From positions 1 through 64,000 of the forward strand of contig JABANP010000123.1 in NCBI GenBank assembly GCA_013115135.1: a stretch of DNA of 64,000 bases. The letters run 5' to 3'. The translations under genes and the position numbers were made by a program. The DNA comes from Perkinsus olseni. Lineage: Eukaryota > Perkinsozoa > Perkinsida > Perkinsidae. Shown here one piece after another: positions 11,301 through 21,741 of the stretch; the first letter of the stretch is position 1; the number at the start of each line of letters is the position of its first letter. Under the pieces are notes generated by a model. The model saw nothing but the letters and a program-made list of their open reading frames with translations. It was not told the DNA's origin and made no database searches.

Positions 11301-14300
11301 ATATTTATAAAGATACGATATTATAACAATATGGGTATCTTGCACTTCTATTTTGAAACTTATTATTAGAAATTGACGTTAATTAACGCTAAGGAGTGGT
11401 GAGTTCACAGTCCAACGCTTACGGCTCAGTTAGACTCGAAGCTGGGGTGCTCAGTTGGGACGTTTCTGTAGCGTTGACATGCAGTCCAAACAGACGGTTT
11501 GGGAGGAGCTTTACTTGCTTCTGTTTGAGGAATCTTTTTTTCTGTAATGAGCAGAAGTGACCATGCTTAGGTATTTTTGGATCTTCAAACTTCGGATGTA
11601 CCGGTGGCCTGCAGGGACCTCATCAGAGCTTTTGGATGGGACTCGATGGACGCCTTCACTCAGCATGATGTACTAGAAGGGGTATCTTAGGTCGAAGCTG
11701 GCTCGTTATGGGTTGACAAGATTCTCTCTGCGGGATGAACACCCGCCTGGGATCGAACCGGGGACCTTTGGATTACCCACTCTCAGGCCCAAGAGCTGGA
11801 ACGGCTTCTGTGCGATAAATTGGAAGAGAAGTTGAAGGGGACCTCGGTCGACGGAGCGATACAGCAGTTGTTCGAGGGGGAGTTGGAGAACTTCATCGAG
11901 TGTGTGGATATTAGCTATTCTAGCCGACGGTAGTGATCGGGGCACGCGATTTTCTACGGAAAATTTCCGGAAAATTTTGGGGGATTTTCGATTTCGAGTG
12001 GATTTTTGGCGTTTCGCTTTTTGGGAAAAATTCCCAGAGTTTCCAGGATGTTTCGGGAATAATCGGGAAGATTTAGGAGAAGTTTGGGGTTTTCCCCTTT
12101 GAGTACGATGGAATTTGCGACGGTTGGTTTTTTTTCGGGAAAGTCCTGGGAAATTTTTCTTTTTTTGCCAGAAAAACTGAAATATTTCTCATGATCAGGT
12201 TGGAACCGTTTTATGACCTCTCGCTCAACGTGGCCGGGCTGAAGACACTTCAAGAGTCGCTACTCGATTTTACTCAAGTTGAGATGCTCGAGGGAGAGAA
12301 CGCGTATGAGGCAGAGGGTAGTGAAAATGGAGGTGGGGGGATTCGATCCGGGGACCTTTGGGTTGTTAGGTCACGGCAAACAGCGCGCCCGAAAGGGAAT
12401 TCGATTTACGAAGTTTCCGCCAGTTTTGAATATTCAATTGAAAAGATTCAATTTTGACTTCGAACGGATGGACATGGTCAAGCTGTAAGAGTATCTTTCG
12501 GCGTATCTTAATCGATCAGGTGATCGATTTTGTCAGGCATGATCGATTTGAATTCCCAACTCGTTTGAATGTGGATAATCTCTTGCCCGGCACGGGAGAT
12601 TACATACTTCACACAGTTCTGGTAAGTTTAGCGCACTCGAGAGATTCTGCGTATAACAAATATCTTTTTCCCCGTAGCGCGCACGCTTCAACCTTGGATA
12701 CTGAATTAGGTTCATTCTGGAGATGTTAATTCGGGTCACTATTACGCGTTTATCCGACCGAAAGGAGAAGGTAATAGTCTTTCCTTGACGTAAGAAGCGC
12801 GCGCCCAGGTGATCGATTTTCCTGTCAGGTACCGATTGGTTCCGTTTTGATGATGATTCTGTGACTAGAGTATCGGAATATGCGGCGGTGGGTTGTGTCG
12901 GCGGAGCGAAGCGTTTTTTGTTTATCATTTTTCGTGTCTTGGTTCAGGTCGAGGACAATTTTGGCGGTGATGATGTTGTGCCGTGTGATTATTTGACGAG
13001 GGGGTTGAGATCGTCTTCGGAGGTCACCAGGCAGCGGATTTACAGCGCGTAATCGAAAGGTCGTGGGTTCGATCCTCGGTGAGTGGATTTTGCTGTAATT
13101 TTTTTCAGTTATTTATTGGTATATGTGAAAGAATCGGAGTCGGGAAAGATCCTTACGAATCCTTCTTATGAAACTGTAGTATCTTAGGTTGAAGCTGGCG
13201 TTGCACAGAATTTCGATTTAGGTAAAGAATCGTCTTGAACAGGAGTCCAAGAGGGTTGACGATCGTAAGCGAGAGCGGCAGGCGGCGGCCATGCACGTGA
13301 ACGTGAGGGTTGTCACGTCCGCTGATCTTAAACGGGGAGAGGTAAAATGGGCGAAAAATTCCGAGAGTGGGAGAAAATTACCCCGAGGTTGCGGGGTTGA
13401 ATATGTGACGAGGCGTATGCGAAGGACCCGGGTTCGAATCCCGGTGGTGACGAAGTGATTTTCGTTTTGGTTCAAATTTTTGGAAGACTTAGCGGAGCGA
13501 TGAGATTTAGTAGAATTTTTTTATTTTTACTTGGTATCTTTCGAGCTTATCCCAACCGAGAATGTGAAAGATACGCGATTAGACAGGAAGTTTATTGGTA
13601 TCTTAATTTCTGTGAAATGCATGAGTCAACCTCCGGTCGGTGGCCGAGTTAAATTCAATTTTCCATCTCTTCATTTTCAGGGTTTCGGTATGTCCCCCAT
13701 TTCCGATACCGCTGGCACGACCGTACGGATGCTCAGGACGGCAGAGGTACGAATCCCGGTGGAGTCATTTTTCGAGAGTTTTTTCTCCGGAAAAATAACT
13801 TTTTTTCCGATCAGATACCGCAGATTGCTGAGGGTGTGGCCGAAGCTTTGAAGAAAAACAGCGACAACTCGATCGATTTGGATCCGGCCGAACTCGGTCT
13901 GGCGTATCTTAGACGCCGTCGTCTGGACGGGTAGTAGGGGAAAATTTTCCGAAATTTTCTAATTTTCCTCCGTTTTTCGTTTTTTTGAGATATTCTTCCG
14001 GATTTTTTCTATCGTTACGAGTATCGTTGTTTTTCTCGGGAAATTTATGCCGCTGCCGGGAATCGAACCCGCGTCGTTTCCTTCAGAGTAACCCAGATGG
14101 ATTGGTCCCAACTCAAGAGCGATATGATAGTCTCGGAGAGTGCCGAGGAGGACAGCACAGGTGCGGCCGACTGGAACATGTATGGTGACACGAGCAGGGA
14201 CGGTGGTGATGGCCATCATCATCTTCATCGGAATGGTCGTGGGAAGCCGGGAAGGACCCTGGATTCTATGCTTAACGATGCGTAAGTTTACTAGGGTCCT

Positions 14301-17300
14301 CCGGAAAATATTGGAAAATTTATTTTTTTATTGCCGTTGGCTTCAATTGAGAAGAGGTAAAATGCATAGGAAAGTCCAAAAATCCAGTGTATAACCGAAT
14401 GTGAAAGGCGGCGGAAAATAGGAGATTTTTGACTATTTTTTTCCTGGAATATTTTTTGTGCAGGGAGATTTTTCTGCGGAGTAGAATGTAGAAGCGGCTT
14501 GCATCAGGATTTCGGAAATTTTTGTGTATTTTCACAGACGGAAAATAGAATTTCCGGCTGAGAAATTTTCTGATTTTTGGGGATTTTTTACGATAAATTG
14601 CCGCTGTTCGAATATTTTCGATGCTAATTTTACAATTTTCCTATCAGTTTTAAAACGACTGTTGGCAGCCGAACAGCGGGGGAAGGAAGGGAAAGGTCTC
14701 CCGAAGTGGCCGACATTACGGTACTAGAAGCTTCGGTTGAATTTCGTGGCGCGCGGTCATTTCTTCACCGTCAGATACTAGCCGTACCCAGTCATACTCT
14801 GACGGTTCATAAACGATTACACATCGGTCGTGCAAAACCTGAACGGATCGGCGAAATAATTGAGAAAAATCAGGGTAGTCTTAGCGGAGCGAAGCGATTT
14901 TTGTTATGTCGTTTTTTTGTGTGAGGTACTTTGGTCGTATTGAAGTACTATTGTCCGAAGACTCACGCTGTGGTCCAACTCGGGGCGGACTATCTTTCGC
15001 TGACCGGGGCAGCTTCCGGGGCAGCGACGGCGACGTCCCCGACCGTACGATCGGCGTTGGGGTCGAGATTATTGGAGATGGTGGAGAACTGTGGACTACG
15101 GGAGTCGCAGGAAATTGATCAGGATACACTGACTAAGGTGACCTATTTTGTATCTTACTAGCTTGATCCCTGGATACGTGGGAATCGACTCCGTTCAAAT
15201 CCTAGCGGAGCGAAGTTTTTTTTTGGTATTTTTAGTTTGTCTCTGCGTGGTCGTCGGAGCCGGCCTCATCGAAGGAGGGCGGATCAGTTCTCTGCTATGA
15301 AGAAGCGGAGCGACGCACCGGATTGACCTCCGTGAAACTGGACGATCCTCAGGAGCTTGCCAACTTGGTAAGTAGTATCTTGAGTATGTGAATTTCGCTC
15401 GCCCTGATGATCGATTATGTATCAGGTTTCTGTGTGTAATGGTGTTGTACCAGTCTTGGTGTTGCAATATTACGATGGTCCGATGCCGCCAATCCCTGCG
15501 GTGCCGGATCCAAGCTTGATGGAGGTCCCTAGAATAAATGTAAGATACGTCAAGCTGGCATATCATAGGTTAACCTCGGGTGTAAAGATACTCACTGCCT
15601 CGGATTGTTTTGCGAGTATCGTAAATAAGGCGGTGATCACAGTTCACTTGGTGGACCCATCGGAGGAGGTCAGCATTGATGGGATGTAATAATTGGGGGA
15701 ATCTTCTAGCACTAAAACTGCTGGACGGGGCGCTTTGGAAACTCGGTCATGGAAAGGTTGTGGGTTCGAATCCCGCGGGTGTCATTTTTCGCGCAGTAGT
15801 CGATTGGCGGAGAGAATTGTCGTTATTCTCCGCACGGTTTTGGTGCGGCGAGTTTTTGGATGATTTTTTAACGTTTTCGTAACTGTCATGGGTCAAGCTT
15901 GGATACTTCCTTATCCACGCAGAAACTCATCGTGGAGAAGACACTCCACGAGATTTTTCGGTAATTTTCCTGTCCGAATTTTTGTGTTTTTTCAGATGCT
16001 CTCATGACAGTTGGGATCGGCCATTCTCTCGCGGTACGGATTATACGGCAAGCGGCGGCAATACGTCCTCGGCGGCGGCATCGGCTCAGTAAAAAACGGG
16101 GAAAATCGGAAAATTTCCGGAAAATATTATCATTTTTCTTTTCAGTTCGTCGCCGGTTGCGACTATTGCAGCCCACGGTCTTCCGCATCCGACCGAAACG
16201 GTGGAGATGGATTTGAGGTGGAGTCTCGGACAAGTTACTCTAGCGGTCAGGGAGGCCTTCAACATTAGTGATGAGTATGGACTCGGGTTCGATCCTCGGC
16301 GGCGGCATTTTAACTCCATTTTTAGTCAATCGGTGCTTCTGACTGCTGGGGCGACGCCTCCCGCGGCTTGTCGAGAAGAGTTCCTCAACAACGGCCCCGA
16401 GGCGGGGTGCTCTTTTCTGGGAAGCCATCAGAGATTTTTCGTAGGTGTAGGGTGTGGGAATAGAACCTGTGCGGATTGTGATGCGTCTTAGGCGTCTATG
16501 GACGACACCAATTCTGCCATTCACGCTGCAGCGTCGAACGAGAAGTTCTCATTTTTGCAATGGGGACAGCCGCCCCTGCACGAGTGGGCCATGCAGGCCG
16601 TGAGCGTCCCGAAGAGGGTTGCTGAGAATCCAAACGGATGCGCATGCGTACGGGTCCATACCACACCATCCGCAAATCATGACCGGCACGCCAGGTTCGC
16701 TTCTTCGACGAGCATGTGAGGGAGGTCGCCAACGGGCTTATGACGGTCGTGCCGGTGTCAGAGTGCTACCCGACGCAGTCCAAGGCGGAAAAGGAAGACG
16801 AAATTGAAGGTCCCGAGAATAGCACAGGTTCGATCCCGGCACCTTGCATTTTTCTCGCCAGATATTAAACCCTGTCTGACGGTCAACCAACTCTGGCAGC
16901 ACCTCGTCGATGAGAACCCAGCCTTCGTTAGCGACTGCCGGAAGGCTGGTGTAATTCACGAGGGCGAATGTGATGCTAAAGCAGTACCAGTGAGGATGGT
17001 TGTAGCCGATAAGTCCAAGGTTCGAATCCCACGCGCTGCATTTTTCGGCATTTTTTCTGAGTCAGTTGGTGGAGGTCTACGGTGGAGAGGACAACATCTT
17101 CCAAGAGCTGCAGCGCTACAGCACGGCACAGAACAAACTAACCAACGTTTTCTTCGAGTAATCGTGGCGGATAATTTCGTGGCGCGCGGTCATTTTCGCA
17201 TCATCAGTTACATTCGTCTTGAGCGAGATGATGACGATTGTCGTGCTAGAATAATGACCGTCCACTCTCCTGTGGAGGATGGTCAGCCATTGACGGTCTA

Positions 17301-17707
17301 TGTGCAGCATTACGACCGTGGCACGCAGGGAGGGGTCTATTTTGGATTTCCAACGCTCGTCAAGATAATCGTGGTAGGGCTTTCAATTTATGCTACCGCC
17401 ACGACTGTAACCGGTTTTTATCTTTCAGGGCCAAACGACTGGAGCGGAGTTGAAAGAAAAGATTCGACAGAAGCTGCTCGTGCCCGAGCATGTGATGAAT
17501 CGGTGGTGGATGGTGGCCCACTCGAGGCGGCTCAACAGCGCCGGTCGACAGCAGCTCATCCGAGGGGAAGATGTCATCACGAAGGACCTTGTTGGCTACG
17601 ACGCCGACGACTTCGCCGTTAGTTTGGATCATCCTCATCCCCACCCGCCAGCTCGTCTGCCTGGGTCGAGGAACGGCTCGAGGTACCGTCCTTTGACCAT
17701 CAAGTGA
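8305..17707 (+). CDS. USP7-type ubiquitin carboxyl-terminal hydrolase
   Basis: Deubiquitinase removing ubiquitin from substrates; USP7 relatives act mainly in the nucleus. Parts in order: Ser/Gly-rich start (ATG 8305, tentative); MATH domain exons at 8780-8898, 9280-9406, 10044-10123 and from 10420; catalytic Cys box GLRNHGATCYLNGLLQSL (exon 10969-11090); GWDSMDAFTQHD (11571-11669); YDLSLNV (12199-12317); PPVLNIQLKRF (12370-12484); catalytic His in SGHYYAFIR (12710-12770); FDDDSVTRV (12829-12887); then 12948-13048, 13109-13175 and 13222-13341. Ubiquitin-like domains follow (e.g. 14926-15137 and 15426-15685). The C-terminal exon ends with the family-typical SLDHP...SRYRPLTIK before TGA at 17705. 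Phases fit from 10969 to 12770 and again to 13341. Exons between 13342 and 14925 and between 15797 and 16800 are only partly resolved. Introns are 46-640 nt and carry shared modules (see findings). Confidence 0.88.
11670..11786 (-). repeat. Intron with tRNA 3'-half-like module (reverse orientation)
   Basis: 117-nt intron of the USP7 gene between the TQHD exon and the QELERLL exon. Its reverse complement reads like the anticodon arm, variable loop and T arm of a tRNA (AAAGGTCCCCGGTTCGATCC). No matching 5' half or closed acceptor stem is visible, so it is not called as a tRNA gene. Confidence 0.7.
13049..13108 (+). repeat. Intron with tRNA 3'-half-like module
   Basis: 60-nt USP7 intron. It starts GTAATCGAAAGGTCGTGGG and continues into TTCGATCCTCGG, like the 3' half of an Asn-type tRNA, with the splice donor in the anticodon-arm-like part. 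A T-run and acceptor follow. Confidence 0.7.
15686..15796 (+). repeat. Intron with tRNA 3'-half-like module
   Basis: 111-nt USP7 intron. GTGGG-TTCGAAT-CCCGC forms a perfect 5+7+5 T arm, preceded by an anticodon-arm-like CATGGAAAGG and followed by GGGTGTCA and a T-run. The 5' half needed to pair GGGTGTC is absent, so this is a fragment or mimic. Confidence 0.7.
17167..17191 (+). repeat. 25-nt intron 3' module, copy 2
   Basis: Within the short intron running from a GTAATC donor near 17159 to the acceptor at about 17208 of the USP7 gene. Sequence is identical to 5204-5228 in a different gene. Confidence 0.9.
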
Positions 17708-17848
17708 TTGTGGTCGCGATAGTAGCATAAAACTTGCTAGCTTTTTCTGTAACATTAATGAGTTGAGTTACACTAGTAAGAACACAACACGAACGATGAT
17801 AAGTAGTAGTAAGGACAGCGATGGTAGTAATGGTAGAATAATGAGCAG

Positions 17849-19170
17849 CTACGCCTGTCGGCCCCTCTCCTGCTGTGCAGCAGCCGCAGCAGCCGCCGCC
17901 GCTTGCATGACTCTCTGTTGCTGCTTGGCCGCCGTCGTCTCGGGCATGTAGAGATCGAAGTTCGTCTGCAGCGGGAAGGTCACCGGCGCCGCCATCAATT
18001 GATGTTGATGGTCAACTGCTGTTAAGAACTCGTTGGTGTCGATCGCCGCTGAAGAGCCGCTCCAAATTCGATTCTTCCACGCTGAGGGGTCGAAGTAGAC
18101 GTAGTGCTGAGAGCCGTCTTGTTTGATGCTCCTAGAGGGACCGTCACCATTCGCCTTGGCAGCGTCCAGGTCCTCTTGCGTCGCCACTCGGAACCATAAT
18201 TGCAGTTTCCTCTGATATCTCCACCCGCGGGAGTGGAGCTCCATGGCGGCCACAGCCTGCATCTCGTCACCGGCAAGAACGTGGAAGATATAGAAAAGGG
18301 TTTCCGTTTGATACTGCTTGGGGTGACTTGCCTTCACTGCGAATCGAAACTGATGGAAAAATCGTAAAAATGACGACAGTCGCTTCACGAGCACTCACGC
18401 CGGACATGTTCTGGTCATTCTGATCGCCGCCGCCGACGAAGTAGCTGTTGGGCACCCTGTATCTCCTGAGCTTGTCTTTCGATAGACGACCGGTGCCGGG
18501 GGTATCGAAGGGGGCCTCGGGAACTCCGAGGAGGGAGCCAGCATCAAGACCGAGCTGGAGTTGTCTTCGGAACTGGTCGGCTGTGTCGGAGGGCGATACC
18601 GTTACGAGCATACCATCGAGACCGTAACTGAAGAGAATTTTATTTCATACCACACCTTCCCCAAATCACGTACCGGCCGAGATCCTCAAGCTTGTGTGGG
18701 GGTATCACATTGTGAGGCGGAAGCGGCGGTGCCGGGGCCTGAGGAAACCGTCAAACATTCCCTACCAAATTTTCCGCTACCGCCCCGACTACTACCCGTC
18801 CCGAACTACTCCCGTTGTTAACTCCCGTTGGCAACTGCTGCTGGCCGGACGAAGGCGGTGGCTTCGCTACGCCCGCGGCCGCTGCGGCAGAAAATTGGGA
18901 AGCGTTCATGAGCAGCCTGAGAAGAGGAAGATGGCGAGTGGGGGTTGGCGGACTGAAGGGCCTCACTGTTGAACGGCCGAATCGCCGCTGCTACTGTTAC
19001 TCATCAAACGATTGATACCGGCGTATCCGGCGGGGGCCTACGGAAGAAGAGAATGTAATGACGGGTGGATGATGTACTACTACCTGCTGGGGAGAGCCAG
19101 TCATGCCCGGTGGCGGGGGTGGCCGAGAGACGGGTTGTTGTTGCTGATAGGCGGAGCGACTTGTAGCCAT
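17849..19170 (-). CDS. CCR4-NOT complex NOT2/3/5-type subunit
   Basis: Multi-exon minus-strand gene starting at ATG 19168-19170. Exons on the minus strand, with introns of about 46-59 nt: Q/P-rich start; AGYAGINRLMSNSSSG; A/P/Q-rich linker; LPPHNVIPPHKLEDLGR; YGLDGMLVTVSPSDTADQF to GGGDQNDQNMSG; then from 18349 the NOT-box domain ending at TAG 17849. Diagnostic NOT2_3_5 features are the HPKQYQTETLFYIFH start, ELHSRGWRYQRKLQLWFR, and a closing YVYFDPSAWKNRI. A Q/A-rich tail follows. In the family this subunit anchors the mRNA deadenylation complex. The gene is short for NOT2, and its C-terminus converges with the end of USP7 (about 140 bp apart). Confidence 0.82.
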
Positions 19171-19288
19171 TGGCGACTTGTTCTCCAACGGATTAACAAA
19201 GTTAACTCTCGACGATGATGACAACATGACAGAGCACAGCCCAACAATACACATCGTCATTGCTAGTGAAGCTCATGACTGGTCCAAG

Positions 19289-19865
19289 GTGGGGGGGTTG
19301 AAGAAGACTCACCTTGGGTTGGATCCCGCGACCATCCGCATGACGAAGCTGCAATCTTACCAACTCGGCTATCCAAATACTCCTCACTCTTCTCGAACAT
19401 AGTATCGGTTTTCTCTCTCATACTTGAAGATCCCAAGCAGTGGCCCCGACGTCCCCACTGCCGCTATTGTGACACTAACCATGCGAGTACCCCGGGAGAA
19501 TCTCATGACGCGTACAGCACGTTGCACAGAGCGGCCACTAGCAGTGACGGAAAGGTCAGTATTCGAGAGGGGCTTACCATAACTTCACCAACTAACAGCA
19601 GAGGTTTGGGCGTGGCAGCAGCCTGCCTCCCGCTAGTCTACAAAGCTTTAGCAGAATAGTTCACCCGTCAAGAGCAATAGAGGAGGAAATTGATGACCTC
19701 TCCATCTCTACGACAGACCCGACAGTCGAGCGTATAGCAAATACATCGGCCCTCAACGACGACGTACAAATCATCAGCCCAACTCCATCCGCAAAGTCAA
19801 CGGGAAATTGCTCAACTTCCCCGGACTGCTGTGGCAGCAGCAGGCTCGGCGATCTCAAAAACTGA
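19289..19865 (+). CDS. Small two-exon protein, function unknown
   Basis: An open frame runs from about 19289 to 19554. A 47-nt GT-AG intron (19555-19601) joins it in phase to 19602-19865 (TGA). The first part contains PHCRYCDTNH, a possible metal-binding motif. The second is acidic and Ser/Thr-rich (RAIEEEIDDLSISTTDP). The 5' end is unresolved: the frame meets a stop near 19277, and an upstream exon may use ATG 19225. It lies head to head with the NOT2-like gene, within about 120 bp, suggesting a shared promoter region. Confidence 0.45.
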
Positions 19866-20002
19866 TACCCTCCTATTACCCGTTATTACCGATGCCTGCT
19901 TGGCCGAGCGCCAATGGTAAAGCAGAGCCCTTCGGGGTGTCCTTCCGGCCGGGGACGTTTAGGAGCGTCTAAGGCATGTTGTTACCTTGGAAGCAATATC
20001 CA

Positions 20003-21574
20003 TTATTCGGCGCAAATCACTACTTGACCTATTTTGCATCTTTCTATGTTGGACCTAAGATACCCCAAATAACACAAGCATACTTCCTTCGCCCGAGAAA
20101 GGCCATCACCAAAGAGGGCCGATACGGTCGAGGAGAAGGTGATGGCTGGGGTAAGCAAGAGAACGATCACTCCGAGCATGCAGGTGGTGAGGTGGTAGTA
20201 ATGAGTGTCTCCGAGTACCAGCCAGTGAGCCCCTACGATGTCGACCAGCATACAACCGATGACGGCCACAGCGTAGGCGACCATGCGATACAGGAGTGAT
20301 AACTTAACCGGAAATTGAGCAGTTCGGGGACAGATGCTTCGACAGAAACGTCTAGCCAATTTTATTACAACAATGAGAGACAGCAGAGTTCGGCAGGCAT
20401 AGAGCGCTGGCGCGACCATGTCCCTGTGGGCCAGGCCGTAGAGGACGGCGGGTTGGGATACACAGCAAATGTGCAGCATCAGACGGTCGGATGATACCGC
20501 ATCCTTCGCTGCCACGCACATTTTATCTGAGACGTAAGTTTTGAATTTACTAAGACTTCCATACCACTCCTCGATCAAATCAAGGATCATCGCTCGGTCG
20601 GAGGGCTCGGTGCATTGCACGGTGTTGAAGTCAATCTCGGAGAGAGAGTACCGCATCTTGATCCTGGATGTGATATCACCGAGAAAAACGTATCGAACTT
20701 GAACCATGCACATGACGATGTCGATCGGGAGCTGGGCACAGGAGGGGACCACAGATAGCAGCAACCAGTAGACAGTAGTGGTGAGCAGGCAACGATAGAC
20801 TGTCTTTTGTATCGGCATCATAAACAGCTTCAACGGCCGTTGCTTAGCCATCCTCTCCGACCCCTTGAGGAAGCATGCTAATTCAAAGACGCACCAAAGC
20901 CGTTGAAAATAATCGTCACTCCATAGTAACAGGAAAGTGTCACATTTGTTAAGGTAGGCCCCGATGCTTCTGATGCCGGCAGCCTTACGTACCGGATCGA
21001 CCTGGTCAATGCAGCACCGATCGAAGAAGACCTTCGCTTCTGAGTGTCTCCTGACTCCCGGTATTTTCAAGGGGATTTCGTGCCCTCTGGCGAGGACCGT
21101 GACGTAGATAAGGATGCCCAAGATAGTGCTCAATCCAGGGCTCATCCGAAGGCCCCAAGAAAACAGTATGGTACAAATGACGCTGATGGTGACGGCCAAC
21201 CAGAAATTAACCCGCAAGTGCATCGTCCACAGGACGACGTTTGGATCAGCGTTCCAGGAGTGCGAGATGAACTCATCCAGTTCGTCCACCGGCTCCGAGA
21301 GCGCATAGAGGAGCTCGCTCTCACGTCTCTTGTGAATACGAAAATTCGAAGTATTATTTTTGTAGTAAAAAGCTTCGCCGTTGTTGCTGAGTAGTTTTGC
21401 AAGGGTAACGCCGTGCAGAGGGACTAGGGCAGTATCAGGAGGCGTGGAGATTGGGGATGATGTTGTTGTACTGGTGGTAGTATCATCGGAGCTGAGGTGC
21501 TCCAATGGAGGCGGAGATAAGCTGTCGTCAAACATTGATGACAACATCAACTGAAGAACAACAATATCAACCAT
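20003..21574 (-). CDS. TIR-like multi-membrane protein
   Basis: Single-exon 523-aa ORF. The N-terminal 55 residues are Ser/Thr/Pro-rich. A TIR-like core is split by membrane segments: DEFISHSWNADP, then two hydrophobic helices (about residues 121-160), then VFFDRCCIDQVDP and CDTFLLLWSDDYFQRLWCVF. Further hydrophobic segments lie near residues 255-290 and, toward the C-terminus, in three more stretches. HSW, DxxCIDQ and LWCVFE are hallmarks of a TIR-type family known from alveolate protists; I infer sensing or NAD-related function only weakly. ATG at 21572-21574. The tandem repeat at 21742-23138 lies directly upstream. Confidence 0.8.
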   Translation of the reverse strand: MVDIVVLQLMLSSMFDDSLSPPPLEHLSSDDTTTSTTTSSPISTPPDTALVPLHGVTLAKLLSNNGEAFYYKNNTSNFRIHKRRESELLYALSEPVDELDEFISHSWNADPNVVLWTMHLRVNFWLAVTISVICTILFSWGLRMSPGLSTILGILIYVTVLARGHEIPLKIPGVRRHSEAKVFFDRCCIDQVDPVRKAAGIRSIGAYLNKCDTFLLLWSDDYFQRLWCVFELACFLKGSERMAKQRPLKLFMMPIQKTVYRCLLTTTVYWLLLSVVPSCAQLPIDIVMCMVQVRYVFLGDITSRIKMRYSLSEIDFNTVQCTEPSDRAMILDLIEEWYGSLSKFKTYVSDKMCVAAKDAVSSDRLMLHICCVSQPAVLYGLAHRDMVAPALYACRTLLSLIVVIKLARRFCRSICPRTAQFPVKLSLLYRMVAYAVAVIGCMLVDIVGAHWLVLGDTHYYHLTTCMLGVIVLLLTPAITFSSTVSALFGDGLSRAKEVCLCYLGYLRSNIERCKIGQVVICAE

Positions 21575-21741
21575 CCCGTTACTGCCGCTCGCTAAGCGCG
21601 CGCCCCGGGCAAATGCTTAAAATACCCTAAGAGTTCAAGAATATCCCCGCAGTTTCTACCAGGATACCCGATTTTTATGATTCCCTCCCCTTTCGCTTCT
21701 CGAAACACGCTAGGAGCTCGCGTCTCTCATATCGTGGACAG

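Noticed and set aside
15540..15570. 29-nt intron in USP7 exon 15426-15685
   Set aside because: The reading through it (RYVKLAYHR) aligns with the YF..LYHR region of USP7, so the stretch is coding.
15686..15796. tRNA gene in USP7 intron
   Set aside because: The T arm is perfect but no partner for the 3' acceptor strand or D arm is present, so only a 3'-half-like module is claimed.
19225..19405. Possible starch/glycogen synthase start (HIVIASEAHDWSKVGGL resembles the GT5 N-terminus)
   Set aside because: The GGL is followed by unrelated sequence and a stop, no glycosyltransferase domain follows, and a different frame is the coding one downstream.
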